Assembly: GCA_963797255.1 (NCBI GenBank)
Contig: CAWCOV010000001.1
Location: forward strand, 744,001-808,000
Length of the DNA: 64,000 nucleotides
Reading direction: 5' to 3'
Origin: JANXZS01 sp963797255
GTDB lineage: Bacteria; Acidobacteriota; Terriglobia; Terriglobales; Acidobacteriaceae
In this document: positions 25,743-33,371 of the stretch, piece by piece
Layout of the letters: the number at the start of each line of letters is the position of its first letter
Numbering within the stretch: position 1 is the first letter of the stretch
The notes under the pieces: model-generated
Databases searched by the model: none
Seen by the model: the letters and a program-made list of their open reading frames with translations, nothing else
Told to the model about the DNA's origin: nothing
Program-made: the position numbers and the translations under genes

Positions 25743-26738
25743 CTATGAGGCTCGGCCAGATGCAAAATGACTCGGAAGATTCAATGGAGACGCCTCTTCC
25801 GTAAGCCCGGTGCGAAAACCATCACGCCAACTCGGCCATTGCGGTTTCCACTGGAGTTCCCTTTTCGCCTTTGCGTTCGAAGCACCCCGTATTTCGGTCA
25901 TCATCACGATTCCATGTTCGCCAATGGCAAACCGCGCGATGAAGGCCGGCAGGTGGCGCGGTTCCGGTGCTCCAACCGCTGCCGCGAAGGCTGGCAGCCA
26001 TTCTGAAACTGGAGCCGGCTCATCGTCCACGATGTTATATATCCCCGGCGCGCCTCGCTCAACCGCTGCCAGCGTAGCTGCCGCCGCATCGTCAATGTGG
26101 ATGAACGACCACATGCCGGCGCCGTTGCCAACGACGGGGAACTTGCGCTGTTGCACATCTTCCACGACGGACCCACCCGCGCCCATCGAAGTACCAGGGC
26201 CGTAAAATGCGCCATACCTGAGGACGATTCCTTCGATTCCCGGTGCATTGAGAGTCGCCGATTCCAAGTATTGAAGCGCTTCCATCGTGCTGCGGAGCGT
26301 TGCCGGCGGATTCGGATCGAATGGATCATCCTCGGTTTTCACCTTGGATCCCTGACGAATATACGGCCACGCAGCATAGCTCTGCGCAATAAAGCGTCGA
26401 ACCCCGGCCAGCCTCGCTCCGGTAATCAGATTGTCTGTTCCTTCCATCCTTAACCGGTTGGTCAATGCGAAATCCTGGTCGAATTTTCGGACATTCAACC
26501 GACTGGGGATGGCAGTGAGTTCGTGCACAATTACTTCAGGACGGAAATCACGAATCGCCTTCGCTACGGCATTAGGATCGAGCGCATCGACAACGATGGG
26601 ATCGGCTCCCAGTACGCTGACAAGGGATGCTTTGCCTTCTGTCCGGGTCATGCCAGCTACGGTATGCCCCGATCGCACCAGCTTGGCAACGAGTCGCCGC
26701 CCAATGGCGCCCGTCGCCCCGGCTACAAGAACCTTCAT
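25743..26738 (-). CDS. NAD(P)-dependent epimerase/dehydratase (extended SDR)
   Basis: This 331-residue protein has the Rossmann dinucleotide-binding motif GATGAIG near the N-terminus (VLVAGATGAIGRRLV, residues 3-17). The usual YxxxK active site is not clear; a SYAAWPYIRQGSK segment lies where the active-site region is expected, so catalysis may be atypical. IHIDDAAAATLAAVERG matches the late SDR region. GGAGGG sits 8 nt before the ATG. Such proteins oxidise, reduce or epimerise nucleotide sugars or small carbonyls; the substrate is unknown. It stands alone on the minus strand. Confidence 0.85.
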   Translation of the reverse strand: MKVLVAGATGAIGRRLVAKLVRSGHTVAGMTRTEGKASLVSVLGADPIVVDALDPNAVAKAIRDFRPEVIVHELTAIPSRLNVRKFDQDFALTNRLRMEGTDNLITGARLAGVRRFIAQSYAAWPYIRQGSKVKTEDDPFDPNPPATLRSTMEALQYLESATLNAPGIEGIVLRYGAFYGPGTSMGAGGSVVEDVQQRKFPVVGNGAGMWSFIHIDDAAAATLAAVERGAPGIYNIVDDEPAPVSEWLPAFAAAVGAPEPRHLPAFIARFAIGEHGIVMMTEIRGASNAKAKRELQWKPQWPSWRDGFRTGLTEEASPLNLPSHFASGRAS

Positions 26739-26860
26739 GGTATTGACCCTCCACAGTTATTGGAGTCTCCGCGTGGGCGCTTGGGTTCGACCACGCACCA
26801 AGAATTTGCTCTTGCAAACGGTCCCGGATTGCAAGAAAGGTCCCCTGCAAATTGTCCAGA

Positions 26861-26880
26861 AATGTACGGCGGGGACGACG
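26861..26880 (-). repeat. tRNA-Asp 3'-end-like direct repeat, copy 1 (possible att)
   Basis: Twenty bases here repeat at 31894-31913 with one mismatch. Read on the minus strand they end in a CGTCGTCCCCGCC sequence, matching the acceptor 3' end plus CC of a tRNA-Asp. No T-arm survives at this copy. Such 3' tRNA-end duplications are typical of tyrosine-recombinase att sites. Confidence 0.4.
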
Positions 26881-27028
26881 AGTTCCGTAACCTACAGAAA
26901 ATAAGTCTACGGATAGCATTTTCGGGATCAATTGGAACAGGGAGGAACGGTTATTGTGTCCCGATCGGCCGGTGACCCAGACGTCCCCGACCTCTGACGA
27001 ATCGGAACACAAGAATCGTCCATTTAGC

Positions 27029-27796
27029 CTATTCTTTGTTACTGACGAGAGAGAACTTCACTCCCTGCGGATCCTCTCCCTGGATGATCCAGCTGCCTCC
27101 CGGTACCTGCATTGGCCCGTTGATAATCTTTCCGCCGCCGGATTGAACTCGTTTTACCGCTGCGCCAATCGAGTCGACATTGAAATAAAAATTCCACGAT
27201 GAGACAGGGATATCCGGCGCTTTGGTCATCATCCCACCGTCTCCCATTTCCTTGTGCTCGCCTTCATCAAAAATGCGGTAGACACCCATGGGACCCATAT
27301 CCATATCGCTGACCTTGGTCCAGCCAAAGAGCTTGTTGTAGAAATCGAATCCGCCTTCGAGGTCAGTTGTATAAAGCTCATGCCATCCGATCGTGCCGGG
27401 CGTCGGCGGTGTTGGTCGTTCCGGCGTCGGCATGCTGGGATTGGGCGTGAAGACCACAATTGCGGCACCCTGCGGGTCGGACATCACGGCGAATCGAAGC
27501 ATTTCGGGAACATCCGTCGCGGGCTTCCATAGTTTGCCGCCGGCCTCGACAATCTTTTCGATGTGAGCATCAACGTCATCAACCGCGATATAGCCTATCC
27601 ACGACGTATGTCCGGGCATACTCAGCATGCCGGCAACTCCAACTTTATCGATATTGAATGTGGTGTACTGGGGGCCGTCGGTACCTGGCATCTCTTTGGT
27701 AGTCCAACCCACCACGTCCGAATAAAACTTGCCGGCGGCCTTCGTGTCGCTGGTCATAAGCTCGTACCAGCCGAACTTTCCTTTTGGGGTAAACAT
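27029..27796 (-). CDS. VOC (glyoxalase/bleomycin-resistance fold) protein, two domains
   Basis: This 255-residue protein consists of two tandem VOC domains. The first (~5-120) begins KFGWYELMTSDTKAAGKFYSD and continues IDKVGVAGMLSMPGHTSWIG. The second (~135-250) begins GTIGWHELYTTDLEGGFDFY and ends GGSWIIQGEDPQGVKFSLVS. The tandem layout matches small antibiotic-dioxygenase-like proteins. Possible metal ligands (His/Glu in WHELYTT and related positions) are only partly conserved, so enzyme activity is unsure. AAGGAG precedes the ATG. It lies 148 bp downstream of the AraC gene on the same strand and could be part of its regulon. Confidence 0.88.
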   Translation of the reverse strand: MFTPKGKFGWYELMTSDTKAAGKFYSDVVGWTTKEMPGTDGPQYTTFNIDKVGVAGMLSMPGHTSWIGYIAVDDVDAHIEKIVEAGGKLWKPATDVPEMLRFAVMSDPQGAAIVVFTPNPSMPTPERPTPPTPGTIGWHELYTTDLEGGFDFYNKLFGWTKVSDMDMGPMGVYRIFDEGEHKEMGDGGMMTKAPDIPVSSWNFYFNVDSIGAAVKRVQSGGGKIINGPMQVPGGSWIIQGEDPQGVKFSLVSNKE

Positions 27797-27944
27797 TGCG
27801 AGAACTCTCCTTGTTGGCGGACAAAGTGACGTACCAGGCCCAGTGGACTGGTAGTTGATATCAACTCGATCAGAGAAGTGTCAATCGGCGGAGGTTAAAT
27901 TTAGTGCAATGGGAACATAAGATCGGGATTTCGATCATTCCGGT

Positions 27945-28907
27945 TCAAGCGGCGTTGATCGCAACAACCTTGGCGTCTCGCAGGGCCTTCACGTCGCGCA
28001 GTGGCGGTTGGCCAAAGAAGCGGCTGTATTCACGACTGAACTGGCTTACGCTCTCGTATCCAACCTCGTACGCTGCAGAGGTAGCGTCAAGGCCGTCCAT
28101 AAGCATCCGCTGCCTCGCAGTCTGTAAACGAATCTGCTTCTGATATTGAAGAGGGCTCATCGAGGTCAATGCACGGAACTGATGATGGAGCGTCGACACC
28201 GCCATTCGGGCAACGTCGGCAAGCTCCTCGATATGCAACGGCTTCGCATAGTTATCTCGAAGCCACGCGATAGCCCTTGCCGTTTTATGGCTCACATCGC
28301 TTGTCGTGGCGATAGCGCGAAGGCTTCCGCCCTGTGGGGTTAGAAGTATCCGGTAAACAATCTCACGCTGAATCAGTCGACTGAGGAAAGGAATGTCGCT
28401 TGGCGAATTCAACAGCCTTACGAGTCGACAGCACGCATCCAGCAACCCGACGGTGGTTTCGCCGACCCTGAGCCCCGCATCGCTCGACGAATTCTCAACG
28501 TCGGGCAATTCTTCGCTGATCAGAAGCTCTCGAACCATTGGCATTTCCAGGCGAAGCAGGAGTGAAAGCAACGGCACATCTTCTGAAGCCTCGACAATCT
28601 GACTCTCTACCGGAACATCGATCGACGACACAAGAAACGACGACTCGTCGCACAGGTAGGGAGCTCCTCCCAGGTTTATACTCTTCCGCCCTTGCGCAAA
28701 AATGTTGAGACTTGGCTCGTAAAAGCCTCGATAGCAAGCCGTGGGACTGATGCGTCGGAAAAGGGAGAGCCCGGGTATTGCTGTTGTGTTCTCACCAGCC
28801 ATTGGTGCGTGCGATGCAATCTCCAGCGCCAGCTCTTTTCGCAGGATGACCAACGCCGAGTTGTCGGCTTTTTTTGAAGTTCTCGCCACTTCGACTCCGA
28901 AGACCAC
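27945..28907 (-). CDS. AraC-family transcriptional regulator (AraC_N type)
   Basis: This 320-residue regulator has an N-terminal cupin-like effector domain of the AraC_N type (about 40-190; FRRISPTACYRGFYEPSLNI, then SIDVPVESQIVEASEDVP). Two helix-turn-helix motifs follow in the C-terminal 100 residues (LHIEELADVARMAVSTLHHQ; DATSAAYEVGYESVSQFSRE). The GTG at 28907 is the track start; a second in-frame GTG a few codons in, before ARTSKK, is equally plausible. It is divergent from an aldo/keto reductase gene, the usual YqhC-like arrangement in which the regulator activates a reductase that detoxifies aldehydes. Confidence 0.9.
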   Translation of the reverse strand: MVFGVEVARTSKKADNSALVILRKELALEIASHAPMAGENTTAIPGLSLFRRISPTACYRGFYEPSLNIFAQGRKSINLGGAPYLCDESSFLVSSIDVPVESQIVEASEDVPLLSLLLRLEMPMVRELLISEELPDVENSSSDAGLRVGETTVGLLDACCRLVRLLNSPSDIPFLSRLIQREIVYRILLTPQGGSLRAIATTSDVSHKTARAIAWLRDNYAKPLHIEELADVARMAVSTLHHQFRALTSMSPLQYQKQIRLQTARQRMLMDGLDATSAAYEVGYESVSQFSREYSRFFGQPPLRDVKALRDAKVVAINAA

Positions 28908-29084
28908 GGGATCAGCCTATCGCGAGAAAGATCCAGCCGAGCACAAAATCTGATGAATTGGCAGGATTAGGCAAAAAGTAAGCAGGATCGGGAAAGTAAA
29001 GTTCCGGTTGCTTTCCTATCGTTGGAATAGAGCGGGCATGTACGAATCGATCCGTCAGTTGCCCAGTTCGGGTCTGGAGGAACT

Positions 29085-30079
29085 ATGCAAAAGCGAACCC
29101 TCGGAAAAGGAATCTCGAGGTGTCAGCCATCGGATTTGGCTGCATGGGAATGAGTTGGTCATATGGCCCTCCCAAGGACAAGCAGGAGATGACTTCCCTG
29201 CTCCATGCAGCCATCGATCAGGGCGTCACATTCTTTGACACCGCCGAAGTCTACGGTCCGCTGGTGAACGAGGAATTGCTCGGTGAGGCTCTTGCGCCTT
29301 TTCGCGGGAAGATTGTCATTGCGACAAAGTTCGGGTGGGAGGCCAACCCCAATGATGGTGGCAAGTGGAGTTCGTTGAATAGTCGCCCCGAGCACATCAA
29401 ACAGGCGGCGGAGGGCTCGCTCAAGCGTCTGAAGGTCGATGCCATCGATCTCTTCTATCAACATCGGGTCGACTTGAATGTGCCCATCGAAGAAGTAGCA
29501 GGCGCTGTCAAGGATCTAATTTCGGAAGGCAAAGTGAAGCACTTTGGTCTCTCGGAAGCAAGTGCGCAGACCATTCGCCGCGCCCACGCTGTTCAGCCCG
29601 TTGCTGCACTGCAGAGTGAGTACTCGCTGTTCTGGCGAGAGCCGGAGGAGTCGGTGATACCGACTCTTGAGGAGCTTGGAATTGGGTTCGTTCCCTTCAG
29701 CCCGCTCGGCAAAGGCTTCCTCACCGGCAAGATTGACGCAGAGACGAAATTCGATAGCACAGACTTCCGTAGCAACGTTCCGAGATTCAGCCAGGAGAAT
29801 CGCAAGGCGAACCAGGCCTTGGTGGACGTGGTGACCTCGTTCGCGGAACAAAAGAAAGTTGCTCCTGCGCAGATCGCGCTTGCCTGGCTTCTTGCCAAAA
29901 AATCGTGGATCGTTCCCATCCCCGGCACAACAAAGCTTGCTCGCCTGGAAGAGAATCTTGGCGCCGCGAACGTTGAACTCACGCCGGAAGATGTGCGCGC
30001 TCTCGAAGAGGCGTCGTCAAAGATCAAGCTCGAAGGAGCGCGTTATCCGAAGTTCCACGAACAACTTGTCGGCCGGTGA
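29085..30079 (+). pseudogene. Aldo/keto reductase, frameshifted at codon ~10
   Basis: The expected start is ATG 29085 (MQKRTLGKG...), 5 nt after GGAGG, but this frame stops after 22 codons. The canonical continuation LEVSAIGFGCMGMSW is present in another frame from 29114. A single missing base near 29111-29113 restores a 331-residue AKR, the normal family length. The body is intact: Asp and Tyr in FFDTAEVYG, Lys in IATKFGWE, FYQHRVD with the catalytic His, and C-terminal cofactor motif IVPIPGTTK. Translation from the internal GTG 29120 would lose only the N-terminal strand, so activity is not ruled out; a base-calling error is also possible. Confidence 0.75.
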
Positions 30080-30098
30080 GCGGCAGGAGAAATCGAAA

Positions 30099-30575
30099 AT
30101 GAAAACTCTGCGCTACGGCGTATTCGCCATGATGGTCTCGCTTGCCGCCATTGCCCACACCCAAACTGTAAAAGCCGGAGACCAGCTCCCCGCGAAAGAG
30201 CGGTTCATCGGCGCCTGGCATCTGGCGCAAATAGACTCCGGAAGCCCAGATGGAAAATCCACCAACGACCCGCAGCCCAGCGGCATGCTGATCTACACGC
30301 GCGATGGCCATGTGTCGGTCCAGCTTATGTATCCGAAGTCGGCGAACGCTCCGAACAATGAGTACGTGCAGGATGGATACGAGGCGTCGTTCGGAAGTTA
30401 TGACGTCGATGAAGCCACGCACACGCTGACCCATCACGTGCAAGGTTCAAACACGCGTGATCTCCTGGTCGGCAAGAATCTGCCGCGCATCTACGAGTTC
30501 ACCAAAGACGGCCGCCTAATCATCCGGTCAGCCAACCCCGCGGAACACTGGCGCGTGACCTGGGAGCATTACTGA
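30099..30575 (+). CDS. Exported lipocalin-like domain protein
   Basis: This is a 158-residue protein. ATG 30099 is chosen because AGGAG lies 9 nt upstream and a signal peptide follows (YGVFAMMVSLAAIAHTQTV). The mature part has the lipocalin-like layout: RFIGAWHLAQIDS, SGMLIYTRDGHVSVQLM, GSYDVDEATHTLTHHVQGS and a final beta strand RVTWEHY. Such domains often accompany reductases and may bind small lipophilic molecules. It starts 19 bp after the aldo/keto reductase stop, so it is probably co-transcribed with it. Confidence 0.85.
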   Translation: MKTLRYGVFAMMVSLAAIAHTQTVKAGDQLPAKERFIGAWHLAQIDSGSPDGKSTNDPQPSGMLIYTRDGHVSVQLMYPKSANAPNNEYVQDGYEASFGSYDVDEATHTLTHHVQGSNTRDLLVGKNLPRIYEFTKDGRLIIRSANPAEHWRVTWEHY

Positions 30576-30610
30576 GTAAACGGTTTGGCTTGAAACGCGC
30601 AGAGAGATGA

Positions 30611-30640
30611 TGTGGCTCGAACCCGCGACCTCCGACGTAT
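30611..30640 (-). repeat. Degenerate tRNA T-arm-like fragment
   Basis: On the minus strand a GAGGTCGCGGGTTCGAGCC sequence matches the variable loop and 5' T-arm of tRNA-Asp, and resembles the fragment at 31900-31948. The 3' side of the T-stem does not pair and no acceptor stem follows. Treated as a tRNA remnant, not a functional gene. Confidence 0.4.
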
Positions 30641-30782
30641 AGACCCCCGCCTGACAAGGGAATTGCGTCAAAGAATTCATTGGCCGGGTTATCGCCAACG
30701 AACCCCAAAACATGTAACTGCCGCTAGCGAGCGCGCGATTCAGGCCCTGCGGGAGTTCGTTAGCCCGTGTCAGCAGGTCTGA

Positions 30783-30822
30783 GGGAAGGGGTGCAGAGCC
30801 CCCGGGCTCTGTACCCCTTCCC
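30783..30822. terminator. Long near-perfect hairpin, possible terminator
   Basis: GGGAAGGGGTGCAGAGCCC (30783-30801) and its complement at 30804-30822 form a 19-bp stem with a single G-T pair and a minimal loop. It lies 17 bp beyond the stop of the minus-strand secreted-protein gene. There is no T-run on either strand, so it may be an mRNA-stabilising hairpin or a repeat element instead of an intrinsic terminator. Confidence 0.45.
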
Positions 30823-30838
30823 CCAAAACAGCTCTGCG

Positions 30839-31249
30839 CTATTTAGGAACGGTGATGGTTTCAAAGGTGGTCACGGTCGCCTTCTCCTCCTGCAGCTTCT
30901 TTTCGTTCTTCGCTACCGGAAGAATCAGGTTGGTTGTGATCCCCGGGCCCTGTACTTCGCTCAAGAAGTACATGTCGCCGTATTTGTGGAATACCAGTTT
31001 ACCGTTGTCCTTGCTTTTCGTATCGGTGGGCTGCGTCAAGTGGAAGGCGGCCACCCCTTCGTTGCAGTTGCGAACCACAACGGCGGTGTTGTTATTGCAA
31101 GGAGTGATCCGGTAGGTGCCGGAAGGCATCACTTGGGAATTCCCGACATAGAAACTGAAGGGAACCGTGGCCTGGACACCCTGCTGGGCGAACAACGGGC
31201 CAGCAAGGAACAGGCCTGCAACAGCGAGGGTCATTCTTAGGGTTTTCAT
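30839..31249 (-). CDS. Small secreted acidobacterial protein
   Basis: A 136-residue protein with a clear signal peptide (MTLAVAGLFLAGPLFAQQ). The mature part has the pattern VPFSFYVGNSQVMPSGTYRI, seen (from memory) in many short acidobacterial secreted proteins, with a pair of Cys (PCNNN, RNCNEG) that could form a disulfide. GGAGGAAGGAG precedes the ATG. Likely a beta-rich periplasmic or surface protein; function unknown. A distant relative is at 35650-36000. Confidence 0.82.
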   Translation of the reverse strand: MKTLRMTLAVAGLFLAGPLFAQQGVQATVPFSFYVGNSQVMPSGTYRITPCNNNTAVVVRNCNEGVAAFHLTQPTDTKSKDNGKLVFHKYGDMYFLSEVQGPGITTNLILPVAKNEKKLQEEKATVTTFETITVPK

Positions 31250-31893
31250 GGGTTCAACTCCTTCCTCCAGGAGAAAGCGGAGAGAAAAGAGAGAGCAGAG
31301 AAAATTTCTCCGGCTCCTGGCACCATCTGCCCTGCTCGTACTCAGTGCGATTCGAGCAGCCGAATGTGCAGCGACTTAACGCTGTCACCAGGAATTTTCG
31401 TTGTGTCGTGATCGAGTTAGGCCGCGATCCAATGGCCGCCTCATCAATGACTCACAGGAGAAGTCGGCAGCCAGATCGAGGGGATCTGAGCACAACTTGA
31501 CTCAAGTGTAACTATCTGGTGTCGAAATGCGGTGACGGGCAACACGCTTGCTGGTGATTAGTGGGCGGGCCCACCTCCCGCCTACTTCCTTTTCAAAGCC
31601 CCAACCGCACTGCGCTCCAGAGCTTTCGCCACAAACCGGTCTCATCGGACTAGGCGCCCCGACCGGACCAATCACAATCGACATAGCAAGCCGTGAACCC
31701 GAACAAGTGAGCCTCACAGAGCCAGGTTGTGAAGATGATGTTCGCAGCGAAGGGAACGAAAGGGACTGGCGTGGCACATATTGATTCGGCGAAATCATGC
31801 TAAAAAAAACGCAGGATCGAAAACCTTACGATGCCAGTATTGTGCCGGATTTCGCTGTCACTTTAGGTCCATACGTCCCGTAAGTCATTTGGA
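31250..31893. other. Gene-free stretch
   Basis: No open frame here looks protein-coding; the overlapping frames near 31500-31800 lack family motifs and start sites. It holds the ribosome-binding site and promoter region of the minus-strand secreted protein. Otherwise nothing recognisable. Confidence 0.6.
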
Positions 31894-31948
31894 ATGTATG
31901 GCGGGGACGACGGGGGCTCGAACCCCGCGACCTCTGCCGTGACAGGCT
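31894..31948 (-). repeat. tRNA-Asp(GTC) 3'-half remnant / direct repeat copy 2 (possible att)
   Basis: On the minus strand from 31948 to 31900: anticodon loop CTGTCAC with GTC, variable loop AGGTC, T-arm CGGGG-TTCGAGC-CCCCG, then CGTCCCC-G-CCA. This matches the 3' half of tRNA-Asp apart from one extra base in each T-stem strand. The 5' half is missing. Bases 31894-31913 repeat 26861-26880. Together they suggest integration events at a tRNA-Asp gene. Confidence 0.55.
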
Positions 31949-32263
31949 GTAAGTCTTAGCAGAATAAACGAGTTAGAGACGATTTACCGGAACCAAATCG
32001 GTCAGTAAGTCCTTTATAGAGCGACAGGGACGAATTACTGGACCCAAAGTTGGACCCATGTTTTGTGGATCCTCTGGACTCAACTCTGTACATCTGCGTC
32101 GCCGGGCTGGCACTCTGCGACTAAGAAACATTGGCGACCGGTCTGGACTTTTCCGAAGGGGTTGGTACATAGCAAGTCTTCACAAGGTATTCACCTGCAG
32201 GGTGGCCTTTCTTATTGCATCTGGAATAGGAGTAGAATCAGCCTCCAAGTCAATGAGGGGATC

Positions 32264-32578
32264 ATGACCCGACTCACTGGCATCATGCTCGACTCGTTTC
32301 TCGACGGCTTTACTGGCGCTGGTATGTTTACACGGTTGCGTCTTCCAGGCTCGCCGGCACATTTGATCCATACTTTGCCTTTTGATGATCGCCAGCTGCA
32401 ACGGGAGTACCGTTATGCGATCGGCAGTCTGATCCTTGGCCTGATGTCATTCCTCTTCATTGTGGGTGGATTCACGTAGCTTGTAATGGACGACCATCCA
32501 ATGGCGGCCGGCGGCCTGATCTCAATCACAGTGATCCTCAGTGTCTTTGCGTTCCTCCGCACGAGACTCAGGAAATAA
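32264..32578 (+). pseudogene. Small two-helix membrane protein interrupted by in-frame TAG
   Basis: From ATG 32264 (GAGGGG 4 nt upstream) the frame encodes 71 residues ending in a membrane helix (AIGSLILGLMSFLFIVGGFT) and then TAG (32477-32479). The same frame continues LVMDDHPMAAGGLISITVIL... with a second hydrophobic helix to TAA at 32576. The two halves look like one ~104-residue two-TM protein cut by an amber codon. A separate reinitiated 30-residue peptide from ATG 32486 is the alternative. No family recognised. Confidence 0.4.
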
Positions 32579-32634
32579 GGCTCCGAGGCAGAATCGTTCT
32601 ATTCCCGGGCAAAGAAGTCGCTGAGGGATGAAGC

Positions 32635-32802
32635 ATGAAAGGCATTAAAGACGATGAGATGTATCTCGATGAGCAATGGCAACATGTTTCGCGATCTCTA
32701 GGTCTGGGGTGCAAAGTCTGCAGCTTACCCAACCCAGACCGAGGCCAAAGTTGGTCAGATGATCTTTGCCCAGAACATCATCCTGATAATTACCGCGGTT
32801 GA
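32635..32802 (+). CDS. Possible small cysteine-containing protein
   Basis: A 55-codon frame starts at ATG 32635 with GAGGGA 6 nt upstream. The product is acidic at the start (MKGIKDDEMYLDEQW) and has C-K-V-C followed later by CPEHH, which could bind a metal. No homologue recognised. It lies in a stretch of decayed genes, so it may be a remnant. Confidence 0.3.
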   Translation: MKGIKDDEMYLDEQWQHVSRSLGLGCKVCSLPNPDRGQSWSDDLCPEHHPDNYRG

Positions 32803-32962
32803 AGGATCGTTTTCCAATTCGAACCACTCGCTTATTATCCTTCTTGCAGCCCTTCTGGAGTTTTCAATGAGAATTCCCAGCTGCTTTGGCTTTCCGGCTA
32901 TGCCATTCAGGACCACCCAAATTCGGGCCTGCCATCTCAATTAGTGCCTCTGGCTTTTGGCG

Positions 32963-33259
32963 TCATTTTAAAATCCCTGCCCGTACCTTCGCCTGACAAT
33001 AGATAGTCGAATGCCTACCATCAACTCCGGATTGAGGGTAGAACGTCCTCTTTGGGTAAAAAGGCACACCCACGCGGCTCACCCATCCCCACTGCTCCAA
33101 ACGATGCAACGCAGGATAAAGTGACCCGTGCTGCATCTTCAGGAATTCATAACGCATTTCATAAGTCCACGGAGCATCACCGGTCGGATTCAAACCATCC
33201 AGCACTTCAAAGTGCTCTTTGCCGCTGCTGGTGCGGTCGACCACCACGGGTACACTCAT
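32963..33259 (-). pseudogene. PadR-family regulator remnant
   Basis: The minus-strand frame contains LKMQHGSLYPALHRLEQWGW, the core winged-helix motif of acidobacterial PadR regulators. The N-terminal helix (usually LLQGTLDLLILK-like) is absent, and the sequence after the motif does not resemble the expected wing. About 30 of the usual ~110 residues are recognisable. PadR proteins repress nearby transport or efflux operons; none is adjacent. Confidence 0.55.
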
Positions 33260-33371
33260 CAGTCAGTTGCTCCAGGACATACGGCTTGCACAGCACTTTC
33301 ATGGGTTTTGCAACGCCAGGCCGAGAATCTCAGTTTTCGGCCTGGAGAGGTTTTCTCAAGTCCCAGAGACT

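Noticed and set aside
31900..31948. Functional tRNA-Asp gene
   Set aside because: Only the 3' half is present; no D-arm or 5' acceptor strand, and the T-stem has an extra base on each side.
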